Source of the DNA: Clostridia bacterium | Lineage (GTDB): Bacteria > Bacillota > Clostridia > TANB77 > CAG-465 | DNA: 64,000 nucleotides | Reading direction: 5' to 3' | NCBI GenBank assembly: GCA_030524345.1 | Contig: JAUNGP010000010.1 | Location: 1 to 64,000, forward strand | Program-made: the position numbers and the translations under genes | Shown here: positions 54,311 to 64,000 of the stretch, piece by piece | How the letters are laid out: each line of letters opens with the position of its first letter | How positions within the stretch are numbered: the stretch's first letter is position 1 | Notes under the pieces: model-generated | Database searches by the model: none | What the model saw: the letters and a program-made list of their open reading frames with translations, nothing else | What the model was told of the DNA's origin: nothing

Positions 54311-54432
54311 TTCTTCAATGGCCTCCTTTAAAAATTATTCAGTTGCTTTTTTTACTTTCCTCCTTTCTAAAACAATAGAAACACAACCGTAGGCAAAATT
54401 TCGCCTATTCCTATCATTATCTTACTCCTTAT

Positions 54433-54462
54433 ATTATATCACATTTTTGCAGTTTATGTCAA
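54433..54462 (-). promoter_or_regulatory. Sigma-A promoter of the glucosaminidase gene
   Basis: On minus, TTGACA (54462-54457), 18 bp ending in TGA, and TATAAT (54438-54433). Confidence 0.8.
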
Positions 54463-54552
54463 CCTCAGAGAACAGATAGCTCTAGGTATGCCGGACTTTT
54501 TATCATATTTTTTGTTTTATTCATTTTTAAAATGCTCTTTTGTTTTAATTTC
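54463..54552. other. Divergent intergenic region between the glucosaminidase and ClpE-like genes
   Basis: About 340 bp between the starts at 54310 and 54650 hold two opposed promoters (54433-54462 and 54553-54581). I saw no CtsR operator or CIRCE element near the plus-strand promoter. Confidence 0.5.
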
Positions 54553-54581
54553 TTGTAAATGTAATTTAAATATGTTATAAT
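54553..54581 (+). promoter_or_regulatory. Sigma-A promoter of the ClpE-like gene
   Basis: TTGTAA (54553-54558), 17 bp, TATAAT (54576-54581). Confidence 0.75.
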
Positions 54582-54649
54582 AAATTGATTATTGTACAAA
54601 TAATACATATATAAGTACTTTAGATATTAATTAGGAGATGATAAAAAAT

Positions 54650-56974
54650 ATGCTATGTTCTGTATGTAAAAAAAATATGGCAGTTGTATTTATTAATAAA
54701 TTAGATAAGGATGGTAAACCTACAAATGAAACTACTGGTCTTTGTATACAATGTGCAAAAAAACAAGGAATTGATCCTCTAGCCAACATTATGAAAGAAA
54801 TGTCAAATATGAGTGAAGAGGAACTAGAAAGTATGTCTTCACAATTTGATGGTATGTTTGGCGGAATGTCTGAACTAGATGATGTAGAGGAAAATGACAC
54901 TAGTGATGGTGAAGAAAAAAATAGCATGTCAAATTTCTTTAGTAATATGATGTCTTTTGGAAAGAATAAAAAAGAAAGTGAAAACGTAGAAAACAAAGAA
55001 CCAAGCAAAAAGAAAAAGAAGAAAAACAAATACCTAGATACTTTTGGTGAAAATTTAACAGAAAAAGCTAGGCAAAACAAACTTGATAAAGTAATTGGTA
55101 GAGATATTGAACTTCAAAGAATGATTCAAATATTAAATAGAAGAACAAAAAATAATCCTGCTTTAATTGGTGAGCCTGGTGTTGGTAAAACTGCAATTGT
55201 TAATGCGCTAGCTATTGCCATTGCAAGTGGTAATGTTCCAGGAAAACTAATTAATAAAGAAGTATATCTAATCGATATGACTTCTCTTGTTGCTGGTACA
55301 CAATTTAGAGGGCAATTTGAATCTCGTGTAAAGGGTATTATTGATGAATGTAAATCCCTTGGTAATATTATCCTTGCAATCGACGAAGTTCATAACATTG
55401 TAGGAGGACTTGAACATGATAATTCAATGAATGCTGCAAATATGTTAAAACCGGCTCTTGCAAATGGTTCTGTACAACTCATTGGTGCAACTACTTTAAA
55501 AGAATATCGAAAATATATCGAAAAGGACAGTGCATTAGAAAGAAGATTTCAACCTGTCATGGTTGATGAACCTACCTCAGAAGATTGTTATAAAATCTTA
55601 AAGGGAATCAAATCATATTATGAGGATTATCATAAAGTAAAAATTCCTGATGAGGCTTTAAAACAAGCTGTATCATTATCTCAAAAATATATTCATGATA
55701 GATTTTTGCCAGATAAAGCAATTGACCTTTTAGATGAAGCTTGTGCAAGAGTAAATCTTGAAGATATGAATATAGCAAAAATTGAAAAGCTTCAAAAAGA
55801 GCTAGATGAAGCAATAGAGCAAGAAAATGAAATCCAATTAGAACTAGCAAAATCTGAAGAGGCTACTTCTGTTGATGAGGACGGAGTATCTGCATTTGAA
55901 AAGGCAGCAAAAATAAAAGAGACAAAATGTAAATTAAAGCAAGCATTAGATGAAATTATGAAAAACTACAAACCACGAGAAGTCACTTTTGACAATTTGG
56001 CGCAAGTAGTAGAACTTTGGACAAAAATTCCTGTTATGAGAATTAAAACCTCTGAAACAGATAAATTGCTTAATTTAAAGACAAATTTAAAGAAAAAAAT
56101 CATTGGTCAAGAGCATGCAATAGATGCTATATCTAACGCAATTCTTAGAAAAAGAGCAAACATAAGAAATACAGTCAGACCTCCATCTTTCATATTCGTT
56201 GGTCCTACTGGTGTTGGTAAAACAGCTCTTGTAAAAGCTCTTGCTTATGAATTATTTGATAATGAAGAAGCCGTCATAAAACTTGACATGTCAGAATATA
56301 TGGAATCACATAGTACTTCCAAACTAATAGGATCCCCTCCCGGATATGTAGGATACGACGAAGCGGGACAATTAACAGAAAAAGTAAGAAGAAATCCATA
56401 CAGTATTGTACTATTCGATGAAATTGAAAAAGCTCATCCTAGTGTATACAATATTTTACTACAAATATTAGATGAAGGAATTCTTACTGATTCACAAGGC
56501 AAATCTGTCTCATTTAAGCATACAATAATTGTTCTTACATCTAATCTTGGAACTAACTTTAAAAATGACGGATATGGATTTACGAATAATCAAATTAATA
56601 AAAATATGCTAGAAAACAAAACGAGTGATGCATTAAAAGAATTCTTTAGTCCTGAATTTTTAAATAGAATTGATGATATCATTACATTTAATAAACTAAC
56701 TACTAAAAACCTAGAAAAAATTGCTGATTTACAACTAAAAGAACTTCAAAAAGACACGAAAGAAAGGAATATTTTATTTACATATACTCCAGAAGTAGTC
56801 AAGTTTATTGTAGAAAAAGGATATAGTGAAAAGTTTGGTGCAAGACCATTAAAAAGAGCTATACAAAATTATATTGAAGATGTTATTGCTGTAGAATTTA
56901 TAAAAAATAATTTAAAGGAAGGAAAAAAATATACAATTGATGTAGTTGAAGATAAAATTTCAATTAATCTATAA
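54650..56974 (+). CDS. clpE: ClpE-like ATP-dependent protease ATPase subunit
   Basis: 774 residues from ATG 54650; AGGAGATGAT, a near-complete long ribosome binding site, lies seven bases upstream, and an ATG at 54638 overlaps it. Instead of the Clp N-domain the protein has a zinc finger (CSVCKK, then CIQCAKK) and a Met/Ser/Glu-rich linker (about 40-125). Two AAA+ modules follow: Walker A GEPGVGKT with Walker B AIDEVHN, and GPTGVGKT with SPPGYVGYDEAG and LFDEIEKAH; the coiled-coil middle domain lies between (about 370-420). It unfolds proteins for ClpP. The zinc finger and the absent N-domain point to ClpE rather than ClpC. No adjacent CtsR, McsA or McsB gene. Confidence 0.87.
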   Translation: MLCSVCKKNMAVVFINKLDKDGKPTNETTGLCIQCAKKQGIDPLANIMKEMSNMSEEELESMSSQFDGMFGGMSELDDVEENDTSDGEEKNSMSNFFSNMMSFGKNKKESENVENKEPSKKKKKKNKYLDTFGENLTEKARQNKLDKVIGRDIELQRMIQILNRRTKNNPALIGEPGVGKTAIVNALAIAIASGNVPGKLINKEVYLIDMTSLVAGTQFRGQFESRVKGIIDECKSLGNIILAIDEVHNIVGGLEHDNSMNAANMLKPALANGSVQLIGATTLKEYRKYIEKDSALERRFQPVMVDEPTSEDCYKILKGIKSYYEDYHKVKIPDEALKQAVSLSQKYIHDRFLPDKAIDLLDEACARVNLEDMNIAKIEKLQKELDEAIEQENEIQLELAKSEEATSVDEDGVSAFEKAAKIKETKCKLKQALDEIMKNYKPREVTFDNLAQVVELWTKIPVMRIKTSETDKLLNLKTNLKKKIIGQEHAIDAISNAILRKRANIRNTVRPPSFIFVGPTGVGKTALVKALAYELFDNEEAVIKLDMSEYMESHSTSKLIGSPPGYVGYDEAGQLTEKVRRNPYSIVLFDEIEKAHPSVYNILLQILDEGILTDSQGKSVSFKHTIIVLTSNLGTNFKNDGYGFTNNQINKNMLENKTSDALKEFFSPEFLNRIDDIITFNKLTTKNLEKIADLQLKELQKDTKERNILFTYTPEVVKFIVEKGYSEKFGARPLKRAIQNYIEDVIAVEFIKNNLKEGKKYTIDVVEDKISINL

Positions 56975-56975
56975 C

Positions 56976-57011
56976 AAAAAAAGTGCTTAGTTTATTGCTA
57001 AGTACTTTTTT
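56976..57011 (+). terminator. ClpE-like gene terminator
   Basis: AAAAAGTGCTTAG pairs with CTAAGTACTTTTT (about 56977-56990 and 56998-57010) with one G-U, and a T-run follows. Confidence 0.8.
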
Positions 57012-57036
57012 ATTGATTCTTTCCTATATAATGATT

Positions 57037-58191
57037 CTATTTTAATATTCCAAGATAATACTTCCATGCCACGACTCGTCTTACAGCACTATTTAATACA
57101 GACTCCTTTATTTGTCCATTCTTCACTGCTCTAATAATCTTTTCTCGATCTTCAATAAAATTAGATGTTGATATCAAATCATTTCCTGCATTAATAGCAA
57201 GTACTACTGCCTCTTCATCCTTTTCTAAATATTTTTTGATTCCAGACATCGATATATCATCTGTGATGATCACACCAGTAAATCCAAGCTCATCTCTTAA
57301 AATATCATGTACTGGTTTTGATAAAGATGATGGTACATCTGGATCTTTCCAAACTAGAATATTATGTGATACCATAATACTTTGTGCGCCATTATTAATT
57401 CCAGCTATAAATGGTAGAAAATCATTTTGCCTAAATTCTTCTTCTGATCTATCATCAATTACAATACTATCATGTGTATCCTTTGAATTTCCATAACCTG
57501 GAAAATGTTTCAAAGTCATCCCCATCTTTCTCTTATTATATAAAAGTGTCATCTTCTCCGCAAATAATGCCGTTATATCTGCATTTTCTCCTATACTTCG
57601 ATAATACATGTAATCATTTTCATCAGTAGATATATCAACATTTGGTGCTAGATTTAAATTAATTCCTAAACTAGATAGTAAACTAATCTTTTCCGTTTCC
57701 TCTTTTAAGATAGCTTCAAATCCCCCCTGCTGATATAAACTTCTTGGAGAGGAAAATATCTCATTTCTAAAAACTCTGCTTACTCTACTAACAGTTCCAC
57801 CCTCTTCATCAACTGCAATAACCATTGGTATACTACTTACTTTTTGATATCCATTGATTTCTTTCATAACGTCTAACTTGCTCTTACCTTTCAAGTTAAT
57901 TGAATAGATAGCGTATCCTCCCGGATTATAACTATTAATATCTGTATTTGCACCTATCAGAGGACATCTTGCAAGCAAAACTTGTCCAGCCTTTTCTTCA
58001 AGAGTCATACTTTTTATTATTTCTTCTGCAGCCGGATAATATTCCTCAAATATCTCATTTTCTTTCTTAGTCTCAAAGCCATTTTCCATTCTTTCAAACT
58101 GATTATTCGTACAACAGTAAAGAACACCTAAACATACAAAAAATATTATCAATAATATAGTAGAAATTATCCATTTTCCCTTCTTTTTCAT
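57037..58191 (-). CDS. Membrane-anchored glycoside hydrolase family 3, NagZ-like
   Basis: 384 residues. A signal anchor or lipoprotein-like helix (ILLIIFFVCLGVLYCC, with two cysteines) precedes a single GH3 barrel domain. Characteristic stretches are VDEEGGTVSR, LNLAPNVDIS, the KHFPGYGNSKDTHDS loop with the Asp-His acid/base pair of NagZ enzymes, and the nucleophile region ITDDISMSGI. It removes beta-N-acetylglucosamine from muropeptides outside the membrane; the family also recycles cell wall. The C-terminal GH3 domain is absent, as usual for NagZ. Confidence 0.87.
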   Translation of the reverse strand: MKKKGKWIISTILLIIFFVCLGVLYCCTNNQFERMENGFETKKENEIFEEYYPAAEEIIKSMTLEEKAGQVLLARCPLIGANTDINSYNPGGYAIYSINLKGKSKLDVMKEINGYQKVSSIPMVIAVDEEGGTVSRVSRVFRNEIFSSPRSLYQQGGFEAILKEETEKISLLSSLGINLNLAPNVDISTDENDYMYYRSIGENADITALFAEKMTLLYNKRKMGMTLKHFPGYGNSKDTHDSIVIDDRSEEEFRQNDFLPFIAGINNGAQSIMVSHNILVWKDPDVPSSLSKPVHDILRDELGFTGVIITDDISMSGIKKYLEKDEEAVVLAINAGNDLISTSNFIEDREKIIRAVKNGQIKESVLNSAVRRVVAWKYYLGILK

Positions 58192-58218
58192 ACTTCCCTC
58201 TCATACACCTATATCTTT

Positions 58219-58247
58219 ATATTAACACATACTATATACTTTTTCAA
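58219..58247 (-). promoter_or_regulatory. Sigma-A promoter of the GH3 gene
   Basis: On minus, TTGAAA (58247-58242), 17 bp, TAATAT (58224-58219). Confidence 0.5.
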
Positions 58248-58249
58248 CA

Positions 58250-58292
58250 AAAAAACTTAAAATGTTAAATCGCTTCACTTAACATTTTAAGT
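58250..58292 (-). terminator. Terminator of the 58302 gene
   Basis: ACTTAAAATGTTAA (58255-58268) pairs with TTAACATTTTAAGT (58279-58292); T-run follows on minus. Confidence 0.8.
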
Positions 58293-58301
58293 ATATTTAT
58301 A

Positions 58302-58895
58302 TTAACTTTCTAAGTCTTCAATTAAAAGATTGAGTTCTTCATAGGAACCAATTTTGATTCCTTTTTCTAATTCTTCTTTTAAATCTTCCCTCAACAATTT
58401 ATCTTGAGTATCAATTTTTCTGTATAAGTTTTTCGTTTCACCATCAATATCTTTATATATATTAATCGTATTTTCTTCCAAAATAATAATAAAATGATTT
58501 GGACAATTTTCAGATATATTTCTAGAGAAAACAAGCTTTTCATTACTTTCTTCTTTTATCTTATAAACTTTTCCTTCTTGCTCTTGTTTCTTCTCTTCAT
58601 TACTTTTTAATTCTTCTAAAGTAGTATCATATATTGTTTCTTTTTTTGTAACAGTCTCCCCACAAAGTGTATAATTATCCTCGTATACAAGCTCAATATC
58701 ATACTTCTTAGATATTGTTTGAACTGATGTAGCATCTTCTTCATATATTAAGTTTTCATCTTCTTTATTTAATGTTTCAAAAGCCTCATTATCATCTTCT
58801 GTTCCACTTATTTTAATTCCTAAAAAGATTCCACCTAAAAATAATCCAACTATTAAAATTCCAAATAAAATCTTATATTTCATATCAATTCCCAT
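58302..58895 (-). CDS. Membrane-anchored protein with BofC-like C-terminus
   Basis: 197 residues from ATG 58895, preceded by AGGTGAT with four bases between; a GTG at 58904 overlaps the site. One membrane helix (YKILFGILIVGLFLGGIFLG) is followed by a Glu/Asp-rich region and a C-terminal domain with CPNHFIIILEENTINIYK and LEKGIKIGSYEELNLLIEDL, a pattern seen in BofC and similar forespore proteins. BofC restrains the SpoIVB signal in Bacillus sporulation. The link is by pattern only and a distinct function is possible. It lies 74 bp before comEC on the same strand. Confidence 0.55.
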   Translation of the reverse strand: MGIDMKYKILFGILIVGLFLGGIFLGIKISGTEDDNEAFETLNKEDENLIYEEDATSVQTISKKYDIELVYEDNYTLCGETVTKKETIYDTTLEELKSNEEKKQEQEGKVYKIKEESNEKLVFSRNISENCPNHFIIILEENTINIYKDIDGETKNLYRKIDTQDKLLREDLKEELEKGIKIGSYEELNLLIEDLES

Positions 58896-58968
58896 ATAAA
58901 TCACCTGTTACTAATATTTTTAACATAAATAAATTTATTATACATATTTATTGATTTTATACATAAAT

Positions 58969-61230
58969 TTATTTTATCTTGATTGCGCCATCATATTCAG
59001 TTATTTTTATTTCAAAACGATATTGATTTAATACTTCTATTGTTTCTTGACTTGGATGTCCAAACTTTTTTTTACTAGATGAAATAATCGCTATACATGG
59101 ATTTACATTTTCTAGTAACCAATTAGAAGTAGAAGTCTTAGAGCCATGATGTCCTATTTGAATTGCACTAAGTGTTCTTAATTTATGATATACCTCTTCT
59201 TTATACATTTTTTCTTGAAACATATACTTCTCTGTTTCAATAGTCGCGTCTCCTAAAAAGAGATAATGATACTCTCCCTTAGAAATAAGGAGAACTGCAC
59301 TATTAGAATTTAAAATGTCGTTTGATTTGATGATCTTATCATTTGGTGGCGATAATACTTCTATCTTAAAATCTTTTAATAAAATGTTATCATCTTTTGA
59401 TATATGAACTACTGCACTTTTCCCTTCTTTAACCATGTTTTCAAATTCATCATTTTTAGTTTCACCTTTATTTTCAAAATTAGAAAATAAAATTTTAGAG
59501 ACTTCCACATTTTCTATCACCTCTTCTACTCCATTCATATGATCATCATGCAAATGTGTAATTATAACCATATCAATCTTAGATATTCCTTTTGCCTTTA
59601 AAAAACTAAGTAATACATTACTTGCAACACCCTTACTAGTAGATCCTAAATCTACAACTATATTGGTAGTTGATTTATGCAAAAGTGCCATATTTCCCTG
59701 TCCTACATTAAAGAAATATACATATTCTTCGAAGAACAAAACTTTAATATATATTGATATAATATACAAAATCAAAAATATTGTTACTCCTCTTAAGATC
59801 TTCTTTTTCTTTCTCATATGTAAACATTTATATAAATATTTTGAAAAGAAACATACAGTGAAAATAACATAATAAAAAATCATAGATAAAAAATCTGGCT
59901 TTATAGTAGAAAATCTTAAAAATTCCATCTTAGATAGTATTTTAATCATAGTAATAATAAAAGATAAAACTGGTATGTTAGCCAAGAGTAGTATATCTGA
60001 AATAAATGGTATATTCACAAGAAAAAATGATAAAAAACCTACGATCAATACAAAAGCCATAATTGGTGATAAGAAAAGATTAGATAAAATAGAGACCATA
60101 TTGATCTCACAAAAAAAATACATTTGAAAAGGTATCGTCATGATCTGTACAGAAAGTGCAAATGATATGCTACTTATCATATATCTAGTACTAAAATATA
60201 GTGCTTTCTTAAACTTAGAAAAATGATAAAATTCTTCATTCATATATTTTAAGCCAAATAATTTTAATAGCAATATATTAAAATAACTATTAATGAAAGG
60301 TTCTAATATCTCTATTCCAATAATTGATAAAAAAGAGAAAATAAATGAACTATTAAAAATAGAATATGGATGATATATAATAATTACCATAGCTGAAATG
60401 AAAAGTTTCAAAAATTGGTTCATTCTTATTTTTTCTATTTCAATGTGATTAATCATATACATAATGGTTGCTCTGACTAACGATATTTGAAATCCTACCA
60501 TAAAATTAAATAATAAAATGAATAATATTTTGATATACTTCTTTATCTTTTTATCACAATGTTGAATCAACATATCTATGACATATAAAAAATATAGAAT
60601 ATGCGTTCCAGAAATGGATAAAAAGTGACTACTTCCACTCTCCCTAAAATCATTTTGCACTTCATTATCACTATAGTCTCTTACACCACAAATTATAGAA
60701 TCAAACAAACTCTTTTCCTCGGGATTTAACATTTCTTCTGTTTTTTCTAACAATTTTTCTCTAAATACTTTAAAGAAATTAAAATCCATCCCCCTTTTTA
60801 CGCCTAATTTTTCAGCACTATAAGCAGAAATTGTTCCAATGATATTTTGTGAATTCAAATATCTTTTATAACAAAACTCATATGGATTATTTAAAGTAAT
60901 AGGAATTATTACTTTTCCTCTTATTTTAAGTATATCACAAGGACTATAATATTTTACTATTTCATCTTTGTTTGTGTAAATATTCATCACAAATTTATGT
61001 TTTTCAAACTCTACAAGATAGGAAATTTTCTCTTCTGTTTCTTTTTGCTTCTCAATGATAGTTACATACATTTTTCTATTGGTATCGTCTGTTGTATATT
61101 TTAACTCATATAAATAGATAGTATATCCGATTCTTATGCATAAAATCAATAGTAAAATGGTAATACAAAATTTTCTTTCCTTTTTATAAAAATCATAAAC
61201 AATATTTATTAATCTCTCCATAATACACAT
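58969..61230 (-). CDS. comEC: ComEC/Rec2 DNA-uptake channel
   Basis: 753 residues, complete. The order is an N-terminal OB-like region with a helix, the Competence channel domain (about 175-450; eight or more helices, with RESGSSHFLSISGTHILYFL, the ComEC hallmark), and a C-terminal metallo-beta-lactamase domain (about 500-753; IITHLHDDHMNGVEEV with HxHxDH, GHHGSKTSTSNWLL). It carries single-stranded DNA across the membrane in transformation. AGGATGAT precedes ATG 61230; another ATG follows three codons on. Other competence genes are not in the window. Confidence 0.92.
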   Translation of the reverse strand: MCIMERLINIVYDFYKKERKFCITILLLILCIRIGYTIYLYELKYTTDDTNRKMYVTIIEKQKETEEKISYLVEFEKHKFVMNIYTNKDEIVKYYSPCDILKIRGKVIIPITLNNPYEFCYKRYLNSQNIIGTISAYSAEKLGVKRGMDFNFFKVFREKLLEKTEEMLNPEEKSLFDSIICGVRDYSDNEVQNDFRESGSSHFLSISGTHILYFLYVIDMLIQHCDKKIKKYIKILFILLFNFMVGFQISLVRATIMYMINHIEIEKIRMNQFLKLFISAMVIIIYHPYSIFNSSFIFSFLSIIGIEILEPFINSYFNILLLKLFGLKYMNEEFYHFSKFKKALYFSTRYMISSISFALSVQIMTIPFQMYFFCEINMVSILSNLFLSPIMAFVLIVGFLSFFLVNIPFISDILLLANIPVLSFIITMIKILSKMEFLRFSTIKPDFLSMIFYYVIFTVCFFSKYLYKCLHMRKKKKILRGVTIFLILYIISIYIKVLFFEEYVYFFNVGQGNMALLHKSTTNIVVDLGSTSKGVASNVLLSFLKAKGISKIDMVIITHLHDDHMNGVEEVIENVEVSKILFSNFENKGETKNDEFENMVKEGKSAVVHISKDDNILLKDFKIEVLSPPNDKIIKSNDILNSNSAVLLISKGEYHYLFLGDATIETEKYMFQEKMYKEEVYHKLRTLSAIQIGHHGSKTSTSNWLLENVNPCIAIISSSKKKFGHPSQETIEVLNQYRFEIKITEYDGAIKIK

Positions 61231-61340
61231 TTTATCATCCTATTACGAAAAGTAAATGATTTCTAAAGTAAAAAAATGCTCTAATTTTGTAGCAACATAC
61301 ACTTACTAATTTCATATACTAGATATAACGGAGGGATATT

Positions 61341-62411
61341 ATGACTACAATTAGTTTATGTATGATAGTAAAAAATGAAGAAGATGTTTTAAAAAGATGT
61401 CTTGAATCTGTACAAGATATTACAGATGAAATCATAATTGTTGATACTGGTTCAACAGATAATACAAAGAAAATAGCAAAAGAATTTACCAATAAAATTT
61501 ATCATTTCAGTTGGGTAGATGATTTTGCAAAGGCAAGAAATTATTCTTTTTCAAAAGCAACAAAAGACTACATTTTATGGTTAGACGCAGATGATGTTAT
61601 ACTACCTAAGGACAAAGAAAAATTTAAGGAATTTAAGAAAACTTTAGATAAAAATATAGATATTGTTATGATGAAATATAATTGTGGATTTGATTCTGAA
61701 GGGAATCCTACTCTTTCATATTATAGAGAAAGACTTATCAAAAATTTTAAAAATTATACATGGATAGGAAGAATTCATGAAGTAATTCCTCCAACAGGAA
61801 ATGTTATCTATTCTGATGTATCTATCACACATAAAAAAATACATAGGAATGATCCAAATAGAAACCTGAGAATATTTGAAAAAATGATAAAAGACAATAC
61901 TCCTTTCGATACCAGACAAAAATTCTATTATGCAAGAGAAGTATATTATTCTGGAGACTATCCAAAAGCAATAGAAAAATTTAATGATTTCCTAAATTCT
62001 GATGATAAATGGGTAGAAAACACTATAAGTGCCCTACTAGATTTAAGTACTTGCTACCATAATATAGGAGACAAAGAACATGAAATTCAAACTTTATTTA
62101 AAAGTTTCGAATTCTCTACTCCGCGTAGTCAAACCTGTTGCTATATAGGAAATTTTTTTCTAAAAGAAAATAAGATAGATTTAGCAATTTATTGGTATGA
62201 ATTAGCACTTACTATAAAACCGGACTTAAAAAGTGGTGGCTTTTTTGAAATGGATTATTATCATTTTATTCCATATATCCAATTATGTGTCTGTTACTAT
62301 AAATTAGGAAATATACAAAAATCTATCGAGTATAATGAATTAGCAGGTAAAATAAAGCCAAATAACACTTTATATCTGAAAAATAAAGAGTTTTTTGAAA
62401 ACTTCACTTAA
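61341..62411 (+). CDS. Family 2 glycosyltransferase with TPR tail
   Basis: 356 residues. The GT-A domain carries ISLCMIVKNEEDVLKRCLES, VDTGSTDNTKKIAKEF, the DDFAKARNYSF block and the LDADD DxD motif; it ends near residue 210. The C-terminus holds TPR-like helices (ISALLDLSTCYHNIGD, LAIYWYELALTIKP, IQLCVCYYKLGNIQKSIEY). In Bacillus-type exosporium clusters a glycosyltransferase of this kind decorates collagen-like proteins; the next two genes encode such proteins, so O-glycosylation of their Thr-rich repeats is likely, though unproven. AACGGAGGG precedes ATG 61341. Confidence 0.85.
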   Translation: MTTISLCMIVKNEEDVLKRCLESVQDITDEIIIVDTGSTDNTKKIAKEFTNKIYHFSWVDDFAKARNYSFSKATKDYILWLDADDVILPKDKEKFKEFKKTLDKNIDIVMMKYNCGFDSEGNPTLSYYRERLIKNFKNYTWIGRIHEVIPPTGNVIYSDVSITHKKIHRNDPNRNLRIFEKMIKDNTPFDTRQKFYYAREVYYSGDYPKAIEKFNDFLNSDDKWVENTISALLDLSTCYHNIGDKEHEIQTLFKSFEFSTPRSQTCCYIGNFFLKENKIDLAIYWYELALTIKPDLKSGGFFEMDYYHFIPYIQLCVCYYKLGNIQKSIEYNELAGKIKPNNTLYLKNKEFFENFT

Positions 62412-62478
62412 TATACTCACATATGAAAGATATTTTAATATATTATATTGAGCGGAGCTCATAAAAGGAGGAAATAAT

Positions 62479-63678
<1,200 letters not shown>

Positions 63679-63688
63679 TCATTTTTTT

Positions 63689-63732
63689 ACCACCATATTT
63701 ACTATTCCTATAGCTAAATTTGGTGGTGTTTC
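63689..63732 (+). terminator. Terminator of the first collagen-like gene
   Basis: ACCACCA (63689-63695) pairs with TGGTGGT (63721-63727), and the flanking ATTTA/TAAAT arms extend the stem; TTTCATTT follows. Confidence 0.6.
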
Positions 63733-63822
63733 ATTTATCATTTTAAAGTAACAATTCTTGTCCGGTATTAATATAATATGGTAGAGCTAAAAGCTCTGTA
63801 ATTACTCAAAGGAGGAATAAAA

Positions 63823-64000
63823 ATGAATAATTACGATTGTAATAAAGATAAAGAAAGAAATAATTGTTGCTGCCCTATTATATGCCACAAAGGACCTACT
63901 GGCGCTACAGGTGCCACTGGACCTATTGGGCCTACAGGACCTCAAGGACCTCAGGGATTACAGGGAATTCAAGGACCTACTGGACCTACTGGAGTGACTG
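63823..64000 (+). CDS. Second collagen-like protein, cut by the window end
   Basis: The frame from ATG 63823 (CAAAGGAGG upstream) stays open to the last base (59 codons). It begins MNNYDC as the previous protein does, has a different Cys-rich stretch ([12 protein letters not shown]), and then [19 protein letters not shown] repeats. The 63760-63822 leader holds a stem AGAGCT/AGCTCT before the ribosome binding site. A tandem duplicate of the 62479 gene; its C-terminus is outside. Confidence 0.9.
   Translation, partial: MNNYDCNKDKERNNCCCPIICHKGPTGATGATGPIGPTGPQGPQGLQGIQGPTGPTGVT

Overview
The window is AT-rich chromosomal DNA of a spore-forming Firmicute, most likely an anaerobic low-GC member of the Clostridia. 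The grounds are the short-spacer sigma-A promoters (TTGACA/TATAAT, often with an extended TGn), strong AGGAGG and AGGTGAT ribosome binding sites, a complete SpoIIE with a Spo0A-type box upstream, Gly-Pro-Thr collagen-like proteins of the exosporium type, a ClpE-like ATPase, ScpB, AddB and a hisS/aspS operon. The species cannot be fixed from the sequence. I saw no rRNA, tRNA, IS element, prophage or CRISPR array.

Layout. 1-1.45 kb: the N-terminal part of a large CnaB-repeat surface protein that runs off the left edge (minus). 1.59-1.81 kb: a tiny minus-strand transcription unit with its own promoter, peptide ORF and terminator. 1.9-5.7 kb (plus): a split GlmU (a uridylyltransferase with a shortened beta helix, then a separate left-handed-helix acyltransferase), then an unknown 573-residue protein. 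5.7-7.5 kb (minus): zinc-ribbon/TM2 and DUF2752 membrane proteins. 7.5-13.5 kb (minus): a hisS-asnS-aspS-gpsA-trmR operon. 13.6-16.9 kb (minus): three zinc-ribbon proteins with Tim44-like, VWA and NTF2-like domains. 17-26.1 kb (minus): a tightly coupled seven-gene lipid operon comprising a CarS-like CTP transferase, two rifampicin-phosphotransferase-like dikinases, PssA, PS decarboxylase, a UbiA prenyltransferase and a GNAT protein.

26.2-32.8 kb: an acyltransferase-3 membrane protein (plus), then on minus a TarI/IspD-like cytidylyltransferase with a TagF-like glycerophosphotransferase, a YbaK deacylase, a membrane-anchored CYTH protein, Nudix and ASCH proteins, rpsO, and an M23 peptidase. 33.1-34.6 kb (plus): NfeD and SPFH proteins. 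34.6-43 kb (minus): small membrane and secreted proteins, a P-loop/CYTH protein resembling Ttd14 with a partner, dnaE, an unknown protein and an NrnA-like phosphoesterase. 43.2-43.9 kb (plus): two GC-richer small genes behind strong promoters. 43.9-53.3 kb (minus): a frameshifted sodium:alanine symporter, spoIIE, a protein with AT-hook-like tails, addB and scpB. 53.4-64 kb: a secreted glucosaminidase, a ClpE-like ATPase (plus), an NagZ-like GH3, a BofC-like protein, ComEC, and finally (plus) a GT2/TPR glycosyltransferase followed by two collagen-like proteins, the last cut by the right edge.

The most promising candidate for an undescribed system is the lipid operon at 16970-26098. Its products could phosphorylate a lipid alcohol, activate it with CTP, attach serine and decarboxylate it to ethanolamine, with a prenyltransferase and an acyltransferase-fold enzyme in the same transcript. 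The enzyme families are read from motifs in the sequence. The pathway is inference.
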